DNA of 7,057 nt from Lachnospiraceae bacterium UBA3774. GTDB lineage: Bacteria; Bacillota; Clostridia; Lachnospirales; Lachnospiraceae. The position numbers and the translations under genes are program-made. The stretch lies in the NCBI GenBank assembly GCA_002369255.1, contig DFFO01000030.1, positions 1-7,057 on the forward strand, given 5' to 3'. Below, one piece after another: positions 1-6,858 of this stretch. Position 1 is the stretch's first letter. Each line of letters starts with the position of its first letter. The notes under the pieces were generated by a model. That model was not told the DNA's origin and did not search any database. It was given only the letters and a program-made list of their open reading frames with translations.

Positions 1-57
1 GGAACCGTGACCATAGACGGCGAGATATACAGAATCAAAAACGGAACCGTAATATAA
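1..57 (+). CDS. C-terminal end of an upstream protein (partial)
   Basis: Frame 1 is open from the first base and ends at a TAA at 55-57, giving 18 residues that end in IDGEIYRIKNGTVI. The stop lies 10 bases before the next start, and the ribosome binding site of the next gene overlaps the stop codon (AAGAGG, 56-61), as is normal inside an operon. The alternation of hydrophobic and polar residues suggests a beta-strand-rich tail, as in many surface proteins, but the fragment is too short to assign a family. That it is coding is inferred from the frame and the spacing only. Confidence 0.6.
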   Translation, partial: GTVTIDGEIYRIKNGTVI

Positions 58-61
58 GAGG
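56..61 (+). promoter_or_regulatory. Ribosome binding site that fixes a TTG start
   Basis: AAGAGG lies 6 bases upstream of the TTG at 68-70. No ATG or GTG with equal support is available near the N-terminus: the next in-frame Met is residue 31, and starting there would remove the whole hydrophobic membrane segment. The site therefore supports TTG as the start. Confidence 0.7.
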
Positions 62-67
62 TTTTCT

Positions 68-1507
68 TTGAAGGTTTTTATAAAGAAGCATAAAAATATA
101 ATACTTGCGGTTTTCTGGGCGGCGGTCATACTAATCGGAGCCGCGCTGCTGCATGGTATGGGACGTGCGGAGCCTGAAAAGGGAGAAACGCCGTCACCGG
201 TTTCGCGCATGCTTTTGTCGGACGGCGATGAAGGCATGGGGGCGGTGGATATTGTAATAAATAACACTGAAAAACCGGAAATGCCAAAAGACCGGGAAAC
301 TGAAACCCGGATTGAAAACCAAAACGAAACGGGCCCGGAAAAAAACGAAGACAAAGCGGGAGGAACAAACCGCGAGGCAGCGCCGGATGAAAACGAAGGC
401 GCCGCGCCAGCCGGCGAAGCAGAAGACAAGACTGCCATAGAAGAAGACGGAGACGGCAAAAAAGCAGCTCCCGAAATAGTTACAAACCTTAAAAACGGAC
501 AGGTAAATGAAGAAAAGCTGTCATTTACCGCCGGCATAAAAAACGGCAGCCCTTTTGCGAGGCTTACCGCATCAGTCAACGGAAAGACCGTCAAAGGCTC
601 CGAAGGACAGTTTGAAGCGCTTTTAAAGCCCGGAAATAATACGGTGCGGCTAAAGCTCACGGATACAAAAGACGATCTTCCGATCACGCTCACGCAGACG
701 TTTATCATAAGATACGTTCCTGAAACGACGCAGGAAACCGCGCCGAGGATGCGTTATATAAACGTCGCGGACGGGCAGAAGATACGCGGCGATCTTTTTA
801 CGCTTGACGTTGATCCGGTGGATTATCTCGGCAATCGTATTTATTATGACGGGATCGACGTAAAGCTAAACGGCAAAGAAACGGCATACAACTGGAGCTC
901 TGAATATACAAATTATCAGCTGCTGCTTGCCGCGGGAAAAAACAGCCTTGAGATAATAGTGACCGACAGGGACGGACGCAGCGCGAGGTTCGCTTACGAA
1001 CTTGAATGCGAGGCGGTTTCGGACGGAGAGGAGATCGGAAAAGTCACGATCAGTATCGACGCGAAAGTCCTGGGACTGGGCTATGTGGTCGCTCCCGTAA
1101 AATTCGCCGTGCTTCAGGGAGAGACCGGCGCGGAGACTTTTATGCGTTTTATTGACGAGCAGGGTCTGGAGATACGGCATCTGGGAACGGTGAAGGACAG
1201 TTTTTATATATCCAGGATATATAACGGCGGTATAACAAAAGGCTATGAGATACCGCAGCCGCTTGTGGATGAAATAAACGCGGACGGATTGGAATGGAAA
1301 AGCCAGAGATACGCGGACAGCCTCGGCGAGTTTGATTTTTGTCAGGGATCCGGCTGGACGCATTGTATAAACGGCTCTTTTACCGGATATACGCTGTCGG
1401 ATGTCAGCTTTAAAGACGGCGACGAGGTAAAGATCAGGTTTACGCTTGCTTACGGACGCGATATAGGCGCGTCGCTTGAAGGGAAAAATTACAGCACAAT
1501 TTATTGA
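68..1507 (+). CDS. Membrane-anchored or secreted surface protein with Ig-like modules and a C-terminal DUF4430 domain
   Basis: The 479-residue product begins with a lysine-rich n-region and a hydrophobic stretch at about 10-30, either a signal anchor or a signal peptide (a weak G-R-A cleavage site ends at residue 34). Residues 31-137 form a long polar linker very rich in Glu, Lys, Asp, Asn and Ala, probably disordered. Two beta-rich Ig-like or cadherin-like modules follow at about 138-217 and 226-313, with the typical NGK...LLKPGNNTVRLKLTD and LLAAGKNSLEIIVTD strands. The C-terminal part, about 324-465, matches the DUF4430 pattern: GSGWTHCING near 427-436, then FKDGDEVKIRF near 448-458. DUF4430 is related in fold to the C-terminal domain of cobalamin-carrier proteins, but its ligand in bacteria is generally unknown. 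Three cysteines are present (314, 425, 433). The protein is inferred to act outside the membrane. It is first in line before the MoxR-DUF58-transglutaminase genes, so it could be a client or accessory of that system. Family assignment is good; function is unknown. Confidence 0.85.
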   Translation: MKVFIKKHKNIILAVFWAAVILIGAALLHGMGRAEPEKGETPSPVSRMLLSDGDEGMGAVDIVINNTEKPEMPKDRETETRIENQNETGPEKNEDKAGGTNREAAPDENEGAAPAGEAEDKTAIEEDGDGKKAAPEIVTNLKNGQVNEEKLSFTAGIKNGSPFARLTASVNGKTVKGSEGQFEALLKPGNNTVRLKLTDTKDDLPITLTQTFIIRYVPETTQETAPRMRYINVADGQKIRGDLFTLDVDPVDYLGNRIYYDGIDVKLNGKETAYNWSSEYTNYQLLLAAGKNSLEIIVTDRDGRSARFAYELECEAVSDGEEIGKVTISIDAKVLGLGYVVAPVKFAVLQGETGAETFMRFIDEQGLEIRHLGTVKDSFYISRIYNGGITKGYEIPQPLVDEINADGLEWKSQRYADSLGEFDFCQGSGWTHCINGSFTGYTLSDVSFKDGDEVKIRFTLAYGRDIGASLEGKNYSTIY

Positions 1508-1519
1508 CGGGGAGTTGAT

Positions 1520-2461
1520 ATGGAAAAGAGAACGGAAAAAATTCTTGACGAAGTAAAAAAAGTAATAGTCGGCAAGGACGAGACGGTGAAAAAGGTATTT
1601 ATGGCTATACTCGCAAGAGGACACGTTCTTCTTGAGGACGTGCCGGGAGTGGGCAAGACGACGCTCGCGCTGAGCTTTGGCAGAGCGCTCGGACTGGACT
1701 GCAAAAGAATTCAATTCAATTCTGACACCCTGCCCTCGGACGTAACGGGTTTTTCCGTTTACGACAAAGAAAGCGGAAGCTTTAAATATCAGCCGGGACC
1801 TGTAATGACAAACCTCCTTCTTGCGGATGAGATAAACAGGACTTCGAGCAAAACGCAGGGTGCGCTGCTTGAGGTCATGGAGGAAAAACAGGTAACCGTG
1901 GACTCGGTAACGCACAGGCTGCCGGAGCCCTTTACTGTTCTTGCGACGCAAAATCCGGTAGGCTCGGCGGGTACGCAGCTTTTGCCGCCGTCACAGCTTG
2001 ACCGTTTTATGATAAAGCTTTCCATGGGATATCCTTCGTTTGAAAGCCATGTCGATATGCTGATGAACAGACACAGCGAAAATCCGCTTGATAAGGTAGA
2101 GTGCGTAATCTCAAAGCAGGAGCTGATCGGACTTTCAAACGAGGTGTCGGAAGTGTTTATTTCAAAGCCCGTATATGAATACGTTACGGCCCTTGCGGAG
2201 GCGTCGAGGCGGCACGGACAGGTCGAACTCGGAATAAGCCCCCGCGGTGCGCTTGCGCTTTGCGCGTATGCAAAGGCGCAGGCCTATGTGAGTGAAAGGA
2301 CATTTGTTACGCCTGAAGACATATGTGAGGTCTTTTCTTCAGTCTGCGCCCACAGGATCATTCCCGACAGAAAGGCGAGGATATCGGGAGTTTCGCGCGA
2401 GGATATCGCTTCTGAAATAGTCAGGTCGGTTCCTTTTCCGAAGATCACCGTAGAGGCATAG
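1520..2461 (+). CDS. MoxR-family AAA+ ATPase
   Basis: The 313-residue length is typical of MoxR ATPases. Visible motifs in order are Walker A (VPGVGKTT, 41-48, with Lys46), Walker B (LLLADEINR, 99-107, with Asp103-Glu104), sensor 1 (ATQNP, 142-146), an arginine-finger region (LDRF, 160-163) and sensor 2 (GISPRG, 238-243). All catalytic positions look intact, so this should be an active cytoplasmic ATPase. MoxR proteins are thought to act as chaperones that remodel or activate partners, often VWA-domain or DUF58 proteins encoded next door. That fits here, because a DUF58 gene starts 6 bases after the stop. The ATG start has a GGGGAG ribosome binding site at 1509-1514 with 5-base spacing. The gene lies 12 bases after the DUF4430 gene, so the two are probably co-transcribed. 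The partner and substrate are inferred from gene order only. Confidence 0.95.
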   Translation: MEKRTEKILDEVKKVIVGKDETVKKVFMAILARGHVLLEDVPGVGKTTLALSFGRALGLDCKRIQFNSDTLPSDVTGFSVYDKESGSFKYQPGPVMTNLLLADEINRTSSKTQGALLEVMEEKQVTVDSVTHRLPEPFTVLATQNPVGSAGTQLLPPSQLDRFMIKLSMGYPSFESHVDMLMNRHSENPLDKVECVISKQELIGLSNEVSEVFISKPVYEYVTALAEASRRHGQVELGISPRGALALCAYAKAQAYVSERTFVTPEDICEVFSSVCAHRIIPDRKARISGVSREDIASEIVRSVPFPKITVEA

Positions 2462-2467
2462 GGATAA

Positions 2468-3556
2468 ATGACGGTTTTTGCGCTTTTTTTTATAATATGT
2501 GAGGCGGCGCTTCTTATTACTGCCGCTTTTTCGTTGCAGCCCGTCTGGCTGACGGCAGCCGGAGTTTTTTTGCTGTGCGAAATCCTTGCAGCCGTTAAAA
2601 ACCGTGTTTCTTGTGATGATCTGAGTGTTGAGCTTAATGTGCCCGCCGTTGCGAAAAAAGAGGAAGGCAGCTCCGTAAGAGTGCTGCTCGTAAACAGAAA
2701 AAAAAGATATTACCGCCGCATTGACCTGCTGATAAAAGAAAACAATCTTTTGACGGGAGAAGAAAAACAGCGAAGCTTTATTGCTGAGCTTTGCGAAGGG
2801 GAAACGGCAAAAGGAGAAGTTTCTTTTGTGTGGGAAAACCCCGGAACCGTCGCTGCTTCAGTCGCCTCGGTGCGGCTGTATGACTTTTTCGGGATTACAT
2901 GCAAGACCCTGAACGGCTCGTTTGTGAGAACGAAAAAAATGCTTGTTCTTCCGGAGCTTTATCCGTGCAGGACCGAAATAAGAGACGGAATAAGCGAAAG
3001 GATAGATTATGAGGAGTATTTTAGCGGACTAAGAGGCCCCGACCTTAGCGAAGTGTTTGAATATAAGGACTATGCGCCGGGCGATGATATCCGCGGCATT
3101 TCATGGAAGCTCAGCAGCAAGTATGATAATACTGTGGTAAGGACAGGAAGCATGCCAGTTCAGCGCTCGGTGCTCGTGCTGCTGTGCGTTATCAGCGGGG
3201 CAGGGAAATCTTCCATATCAGCTGCGGCAGATATTGTCCTTTCGGCAGCGCAAAGTCTCTGCGATTCGAAAACGGGCTTTGCGATAGGAACAATGCGGGA
3301 GAGCGGAAGAACGATACAGGCTTTTGATATAACGCGTGAAGAAGAACTTTCCGCGGCGCTTTTACAGATTTTTGAAACGGAAGAATGCGAGCAGTCAGAC
3401 GCGGAGGCTGCGGCAGCTGAGTGCGGATATGCGCGCGTGCTCATTGTAGCCGCGGGCGGAGAAGACGGGGTCATCCAAACCGGAAAAACGACGACAGTTA
3501 TCGGGGTGTCGGATGAAACTGAGGCTTTGGCGGCCGCGGAACATATTTCTATCTAA
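2468..3556 (+). CDS. DUF58 family membrane protein
   Basis: The 362-residue product starts with two hydrophobic helices (about 3-21 and 25-43) that form a hairpin in the membrane. A beta-rich segment follows at about 50-165. The DUF58 signature sits at about 198-218 (EYKDYAPGDDIRGISWKLSS), matching the family pattern of a YxPGDDxRxIxWK core. The remaining part (about 232-362) corresponds to the VWA-like half, but where DUF58/VWA proteins often show a DxSxS metal-binding motif this one reads VLVLLCVISGAGKSS (235-249), with no Asp. DUF58 proteins are encoded with MoxR ATPases and TgpA-type transglutaminases and are thought to be their membrane partners; the biochemical role is unknown. The ATG start is preceded by AGAGG at 2452-2456 (11-base spacing) inside the end of the MoxR gene, so translation is probably coupled. 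Family call firm, role inferred. Confidence 0.9.
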   Translation: MTVFALFFIICEAALLITAAFSLQPVWLTAAGVFLLCEILAAVKNRVSCDDLSVELNVPAVAKKEEGSSVRVLLVNRKKRYYRRIDLLIKENNLLTGEEKQRSFIAELCEGETAKGEVSFVWENPGTVAASVASVRLYDFFGITCKTLNGSFVRTKKMLVLPELYPCRTEIRDGISERIDYEEYFSGLRGPDLSEVFEYKDYAPGDDIRGISWKLSSKYDNTVVRTGSMPVQRSVLVLLCVISGAGKSSISAAADIVLSAAQSLCDSKTGFAIGTMRESGRTIQAFDITREEELSAALLQIFETEECEQSDAEAAAAECGYARVLIVAAGGEDGVIQTGKTTTVIGVSDETEALAAAEHISI

Positions 3557-3570
3557 AATGAAGCGTTTTT

Positions 3571-3577
3571 AAGGTGA
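3571..3577 (+). promoter_or_regulatory. Ribosome binding site favouring the TTG start at 3586
   Basis: AAGGTGA, a good match to the 3' end of 16S rRNA, lies 8 bases before the TTG at 3586-3588. The in-frame GTG at 3574 lies inside this site and has no purine-rich sequence at a suitable distance upstream. The downstream TTG is therefore the better-supported start and shortens the protein by four residues. Confidence 0.6.
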
Positions 3578-3585
3578 GACTTGGT

Positions 3586-5625
3586 TTGAACAAAGGAAAA
3601 ACGGTCAAAATCATATATGGTCTGATGACGGGGATCTTTTTTGTGCCTGCTCTTTGCGCTATGACAGGGACAGACATGGCCGGTTTTTTAAAAATGAGCG
3701 CGGCAGGAATTTTCAATCTGTTTTCAGACATGGCGGGTCGCAATCTCGGCGTGATCACAGTCAGGCTTGACGGTGCTGAAAGCGGATTTTTCGGCCTTGT
3801 AATATTTATCGCGTTCCTGTTTGGAAATGTTGTTTGTGCCGCATATGATATTTATGCTACGGGCCTGATGAGCGCTTTTGTTATACTGCCGATATCAGCC
3901 ATAACGGGCAGGTCTCCGGGCGGTTTTGTATTTCCGCTGATTTGCGGCGCTGCGGGACTTTTTTATACCATAAGGACGGGCAGAGGAAGAAAGCGGCATT
4001 TTTCGGTAAAGAGGCTGCTTGCCGCGGTCAGTATTTGTGTTGTCTGTATGATTTTCGGATTTGCGGCAGGAGGCGAAAGATCAGACGCGCTCGCGCGGGT
4101 AAGCGGTTTTTTAAAAGAAGCTTCGGATAGAATAAGGTACGGAAAGGGCGCGCTGACGGACGGCGATCTTACAGACGTCGGAGCTTTTGCACCGGAAGAT
4201 AAAACCGTGCTTGAGGTCAGAATGAAAAACCCTCAGTCATATTACTTAAGGGGGTTTGTCGGAGAGACCTATACCGGGCGTTCCTGGGAAAAGATCGATT
4301 CCGGAAAAAAATATGAATATGCGGACGCGTTTTACCTGCTTCATAAAAACGGTTTTTACGGACAGTCTCAGCTGTCTGCGGGCGGGATGACTGCGGCGGC
4401 GGAAGAATCCGGATTTACTGCTGAAGAAAATGAATTGTATGTAAAAAACATCGCCGCCTCTTCCGAATATATTTATGCTCCGTATGAGGTAAAAACTGAC
4501 GGGACAGACAGCCTATTATTTGACAGCGGGAAGATAGGGGACGAAGCGTTGACTTCGCAGGGCTTTTTCGGCTCTGAAGAATACTCGCTTAAGGCCACCG
4601 AAAACCTTGTCAAAAAATATACCGACATCGCCGCGTTTTTCAATGAAAGCACGAGCGGCAATATTGCCGGCGCAGGCGAAAGAGTCTTCGCATATCTGAA
4701 TGACGAGGCAAGATATAATAATTACGTATACGACGCATATCTTGATATTCCGGAAAATCTGCGCAGTATGCTTGAAAAAATGCTCCCGGAGGGAAGCTTT
4801 GACGGAGCTCACGAGGACTACGGCGCCGCAAAGAGGGCCATCCTGCAAAATCTGACAGGAAAGTATGCTTATAGCGAGACGCCGGCAAAAACTACGGCGG
4901 AAACAGGCTTTATCGAGGCGTTTCTTTCGGAAGGACAAAGCGGCTACAGCGTGCACTTTGCGAGCGCCGCGGTGATGATGCTTAGGTATTACGGCATTCC
5001 GGCAAGATATGTCGAAGGATACCTGATTACTCCAAAGGCTGTATCAGACTCAAACGGCACGGTGTATGTTAATGAAAAGGACGCTCACGCGTGGGTTGAG
5101 TTCTATCAGGACGCTGTGGGATGGATCCCTTTTGAGGTAACGCCCGGTTATCTGAACGTGATGGAAAAGGCAAAAGAGCTCGGCAGCGTCACCGAGAGCC
5201 AAGACCGGCTTTTTGACGCGGAAAAAGGCGCTCAAAATCGCGAAGACATCCGGGATGAGGGAAGCTTTTTTGCGGGGCATTTTTTGATATTTATTATAAT
5301 CGCGGCTGCCGTGCTGATCGCGCTGCTTTTTTTTGCGGCAGTTAAGCTAATAAAAAAGCACAATTACAAAAAACGCGTTTTCGCAACCTTTTCGGGACCG
5401 GATATCAATCTTGCCGTAAGAAATATGTTTGCTTATGCGGTGAACGTGTTTGGCCAGAGAAAAGATCTTAAAGACTTGGTCGGAGAAGAGCGCTACCTTG
5501 AAGCTTACGAATTGTATGAAAGAGCCGTTTTCGGAAACTGTGCGCTTGATAAAGAAGATCTGGAGCGCATGAGATCGTTTTTTGCCGAAGTGTCAGACAC
5601 TCATCAAAAGCCTGAAAAAATGTAA
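3586..5625 (+). CDS. TgpA-like multi-pass membrane protein with transglutaminase-fold domain, atypical Ser/His/Glu active site
   Basis: Numbering is from the TTG start (679 residues); an in-frame GTG at 3574 would add four. About five hydrophobic segments lie at 7-26, 68-87, 91-108, 112-129 and 144-162. A large domain, inferred to be extracytoplasmic, covers about 165-562. One further membrane helix lies at about 563-587, and the tail (588-679) resembles the DUF4129-type C-terminus of these proteins. This is the topology and length of TgpA-type proteins (PF01841 transglutaminase core with an N-terminal membrane domain). The core is clear: GYSVHFASAAVMMLRYYG (453-470), then IPARYVEGYL (471-480), DAHAWVEFY (499-507) and GWIPFEVTPGY (512-522). 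In the family the nucleophile is Cys, in GYC.HFA; here it is Ser455. The usual Asp of the triad is Glu517. His501 is kept. It may therefore be a non-classical hydrolase, an inactive binding domain or a low-activity enzyme. It is the last gene of the MoxR-DUF58 cluster and probably acts on cell-surface proteins or wall material. Confidence 0.9.
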   Translation: MNKGKTVKIIYGLMTGIFFVPALCAMTGTDMAGFLKMSAAGIFNLFSDMAGRNLGVITVRLDGAESGFFGLVIFIAFLFGNVVCAAYDIYATGLMSAFVILPISAITGRSPGGFVFPLICGAAGLFYTIRTGRGRKRHFSVKRLLAAVSICVVCMIFGFAAGGERSDALARVSGFLKEASDRIRYGKGALTDGDLTDVGAFAPEDKTVLEVRMKNPQSYYLRGFVGETYTGRSWEKIDSGKKYEYADAFYLLHKNGFYGQSQLSAGGMTAAAEESGFTAEENELYVKNIAASSEYIYAPYEVKTDGTDSLLFDSGKIGDEALTSQGFFGSEEYSLKATENLVKKYTDIAAFFNESTSGNIAGAGERVFAYLNDEARYNNYVYDAYLDIPENLRSMLEKMLPEGSFDGAHEDYGAAKRAILQNLTGKYAYSETPAKTTAETGFIEAFLSEGQSGYSVHFASAAVMMLRYYGIPARYVEGYLITPKAVSDSNGTVYVNEKDAHAWVEFYQDAVGWIPFEVTPGYLNVMEKAKELGSVTESQDRLFDAEKGAQNREDIRDEGSFFAGHFLIFIIIAAAVLIALLFFAAVKLIKKHNYKKRVFATFSGPDINLAVRNMFAYAVNVFGQRKDLKDLVGEERYLEAYELYERAVFGNCALDKEDLERMRSFFAEVSDTHQKPEKM

Positions 5626-5646
5626 ACCGGAAAGGGAACAAAATCC

Positions 5647-5675
5647 TTGATTTTGAAGGTTTAAACGAGTAAACT
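5647..5675 (+). promoter_or_regulatory. Candidate sigma-A-type promoter of pta
   Basis: TTGATT (5647-5652) and TAAACT (5670-5675) are separated by 17 bases, each matching the -35 and -10 consensus at four of six positions. An overlapping alternative is TTGAAG (5654-5659) with TATTAG (5677-5682), also 17 bases apart. The 90-base gap contains no convincing terminator, so read-through from the upstream operon could also supply pta. A strong AAGGAG (5704-5709) precedes the ATG by 6 bases. Confidence 0.4.
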
Positions 5676-5715
5676 CTATTAGTGGTAAAAACGCGATACG
5701 CGAAAGGAGATTTTT

Positions 5716-6711
5716 ATGAGCTTTATAGATGAAATCAAAGCCAGAGCAAAGGCTGACAAAAAAACTATCATTCTTCCCGAGTCAATGGACGCGCGCACTT
5801 ATGAGGCAGCCGTCAAGATCATGAAGGAAGGCTTTGCGGATCTTATTATGATTGCTACCGAAAAAGATTTAAAAGAGCATGCGGCAGGCTATGACCTTAC
5901 CGGAGTTACTATCGTCGATCCCACGACCGATCCCAGAACACAAGGCTATATTGACAAGCTTGTCGAGCTTCGCAGCGCAAAGGGTATGACGCCCGAGCAG
6001 GCAAGAGACATTCTTCTTAACGACTATACTTATTATGGTGTAATGATGGTTAAAATGGGAGACGCTGACGGACTTGTATCCGGTGCCTGCCATTCCACCG
6101 CGAACACACTTCGTCCCTGCCTTCAGGTTCTCAAGACCAAGCCCGGCACAAAGCTTGTTTCTGCATTTTTCATTATGGTAGTTCCGGATTGTGAATATGG
6201 ACAAAACGGGACATTCGTATTCGCAGACTGCGGTCTTGTTCAGGATCCGAGTTCTGACGAGCTGGCCTCCATCGCCGCAGCTTCCGCAGATTCATTCAAA
6301 GCTCTTGTAGGAGAGCAGCCCAGAGTGGCATTTCTTAGCCATTCTTCAAAGGGAAGTGCCAAGCATGCTCTTGTAGATAAAGTCACTGCCGCAGTAGAGG
6401 CTGCACATGAGCAGTTCCCCGACATGGTATGCGACGGCGAGTTGCAGCTTGATGCGGCAATCGTTCCTTCTGTAGGCGCTTCAAAAGCTCCCGGCAGTGA
6501 AGTCGCGGGAAAGGCAAATGTTCTTATATTCCCGAACCTTGACGCGGGAAATATCGGCTACAAGCTGGTTCAGAGACTTGCCAAGGCAGAAGCCTACGGC
6601 CCCATGACGCAGGGTATCGCCGCGCCGGTAAACGATCTGAGCCGCGGATGCTCTTCAGATGACATCGTAGGTGTTGTAGCTATCACAGCAGTTCAGTGCC
6701 AGATGCAGTAA
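5716..6711 (+). CDS. pta: Phosphate acetyltransferase
   Basis: This cytoplasmic enzyme interconverts acetyl-CoA plus phosphate with acetyl phosphate plus CoA. With acetate kinase it makes ATP and acetate in fermenting bacteria, and acetyl phosphate can also donate phosphate or acetyl groups in regulation. The 331-residue length fits the short single-domain class (PF01515). Signatures include KKTIILPES near 15-23, MVKMGDADGLVSGACHST near 111-128 and GPMTQGIAAPVNDLSRGCS at 295-313. Residues Arg133, Cys159, Arg287, Ser309, Arg310 and Asp316 sit at the same numbers as those described as active-site or functional residues in the Methanosarcina thermophila enzyme, so the fold and site look intact. 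The start is clear: ATG with AAGGAG 6 bases upstream. Proline codons are mostly CCC (10 of 15), and the coding style differs a little from the upstream genes, as expected for a strongly expressed central-metabolism gene. Acetate kinase often follows pta but is not in this window. A strong terminator lies about 110 bases downstream. Confidence 0.97.
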   Translation: MSFIDEIKARAKADKKTIILPESMDARTYEAAVKIMKEGFADLIMIATEKDLKEHAAGYDLTGVTIVDPTTDPRTQGYIDKLVELRSAKGMTPEQARDILLNDYTYYGVMMVKMGDADGLVSGACHSTANTLRPCLQVLKTKPGTKLVSAFFIMVVPDCEYGQNGTFVFADCGLVQDPSSDELASIAAASADSFKALVGEQPRVAFLSHSSKGSAKHALVDKVTAAVEAAHEQFPDMVCDGELQLDAAIVPSVGASKAPGSEVAGKANVLIFPNLDAGNIGYKLVQRLAKAEAYGPMTQGIAAPVNDLSRGCSSDDIVGVVAITAVQCQMQ

Positions 6712-6728
6712 TCACAAAGCGATAGTCC

Positions 6729-6744
6729 GGGGTAAAATGACCCC
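6729..6744 (+). other. Small hairpin just after pta
   Basis: GGGGT (6729-6733) and ACCCC (6740-6744) form a perfect 5-bp stem with a 6-base loop, 17 bases after the pta stop. No T-run follows, so it is not a classical terminator. The ACCCC arm is part of the first TGACCCC of the 29-bp repeat, and GGGGT could pair with any of the three ACCCC copies. It may protect the mRNA end; this is inference. Confidence 0.45.
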
Positions 6745-6802
6745 AAAGTCAGCGAGCAAATTGCGCTGACCCCATAATCGGCGAGCGGATTGCGCTGACC
6801 CC
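6738..6802 (+). repeat. 29-bp-period direct repeat with hairpin units
   Basis: TGACCCC occurs at 6738, 6767 and 6796, exactly 29 bases apart. Two full units (6738-6766 and 6767-6795) share TGACCCC, GGCGAGC/AGCGAGC and ATTGCGC; the third is cut short after TGACCCC. Unit 1 folds as GTCAGCG (6748-6754) with CGCTGAC (6764-6770), a 7-bp stem with a 9-base loop. Unit 2 keeps a 6-bp stem as RNA, TCGGCG (6778-6783) with CGCTGA (6793-6798), using one G-U pair, and its 9-base loop differs only by AA to GG. It lies in the 3' untranslated region of pta or in a remnant of a repeat element. No family was recognised with certainty. Confidence 0.75.
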
Positions 6803-6824
6803 GAAGTTAGTTTGATATTATAGT

Positions 6825-6858
6825 AGGGCGAACCCAAAAACGGTTCGCCCTGTTTTTG
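6825..6858 (+). terminator. Rho-independent terminator after pta
   Basis: AGGGCGAACC (6825-6834) and GGTTCGCCCT (6842-6851) are perfect complements. They give a 10-bp GC-rich stem with the 7-base loop CAAAAAC, followed by GTTTTTG (6852-6858). This is a textbook intrinsic terminator on the plus strand and probably ends the pta transcript. No long T-run is seen on the opposite side, so it is mainly one-directional. Confidence 0.9.

Noticed and set aside
866..1951. Long open frame on the minus strand (361 codons)
   Set aside because: It crosses the end of the DUF4430 gene and the start of the MoxR gene, whose plus-strand frames have clear domain motifs. The antisense product is rich in Arg, Lys, Phe and Ser with no recognisable motif, and is best read as a codon-bias shadow.
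3185..3217. P-loop (SGAGKSS) in the DUF58 protein
   Set aside because: The Walker A spacing GxxxxGK[ST] is not met, because the residue five positions before Gly246 is Val. The resemblance is accidental.
5639..5655. Terminator between the transglutaminase-like gene and pta
   Set aside because: The CAAAATC/GATTTTG stem is AT-rich, has a 3-base loop and is followed by AAGGTTT instead of a T-run, so it is unlikely to terminate transcription.
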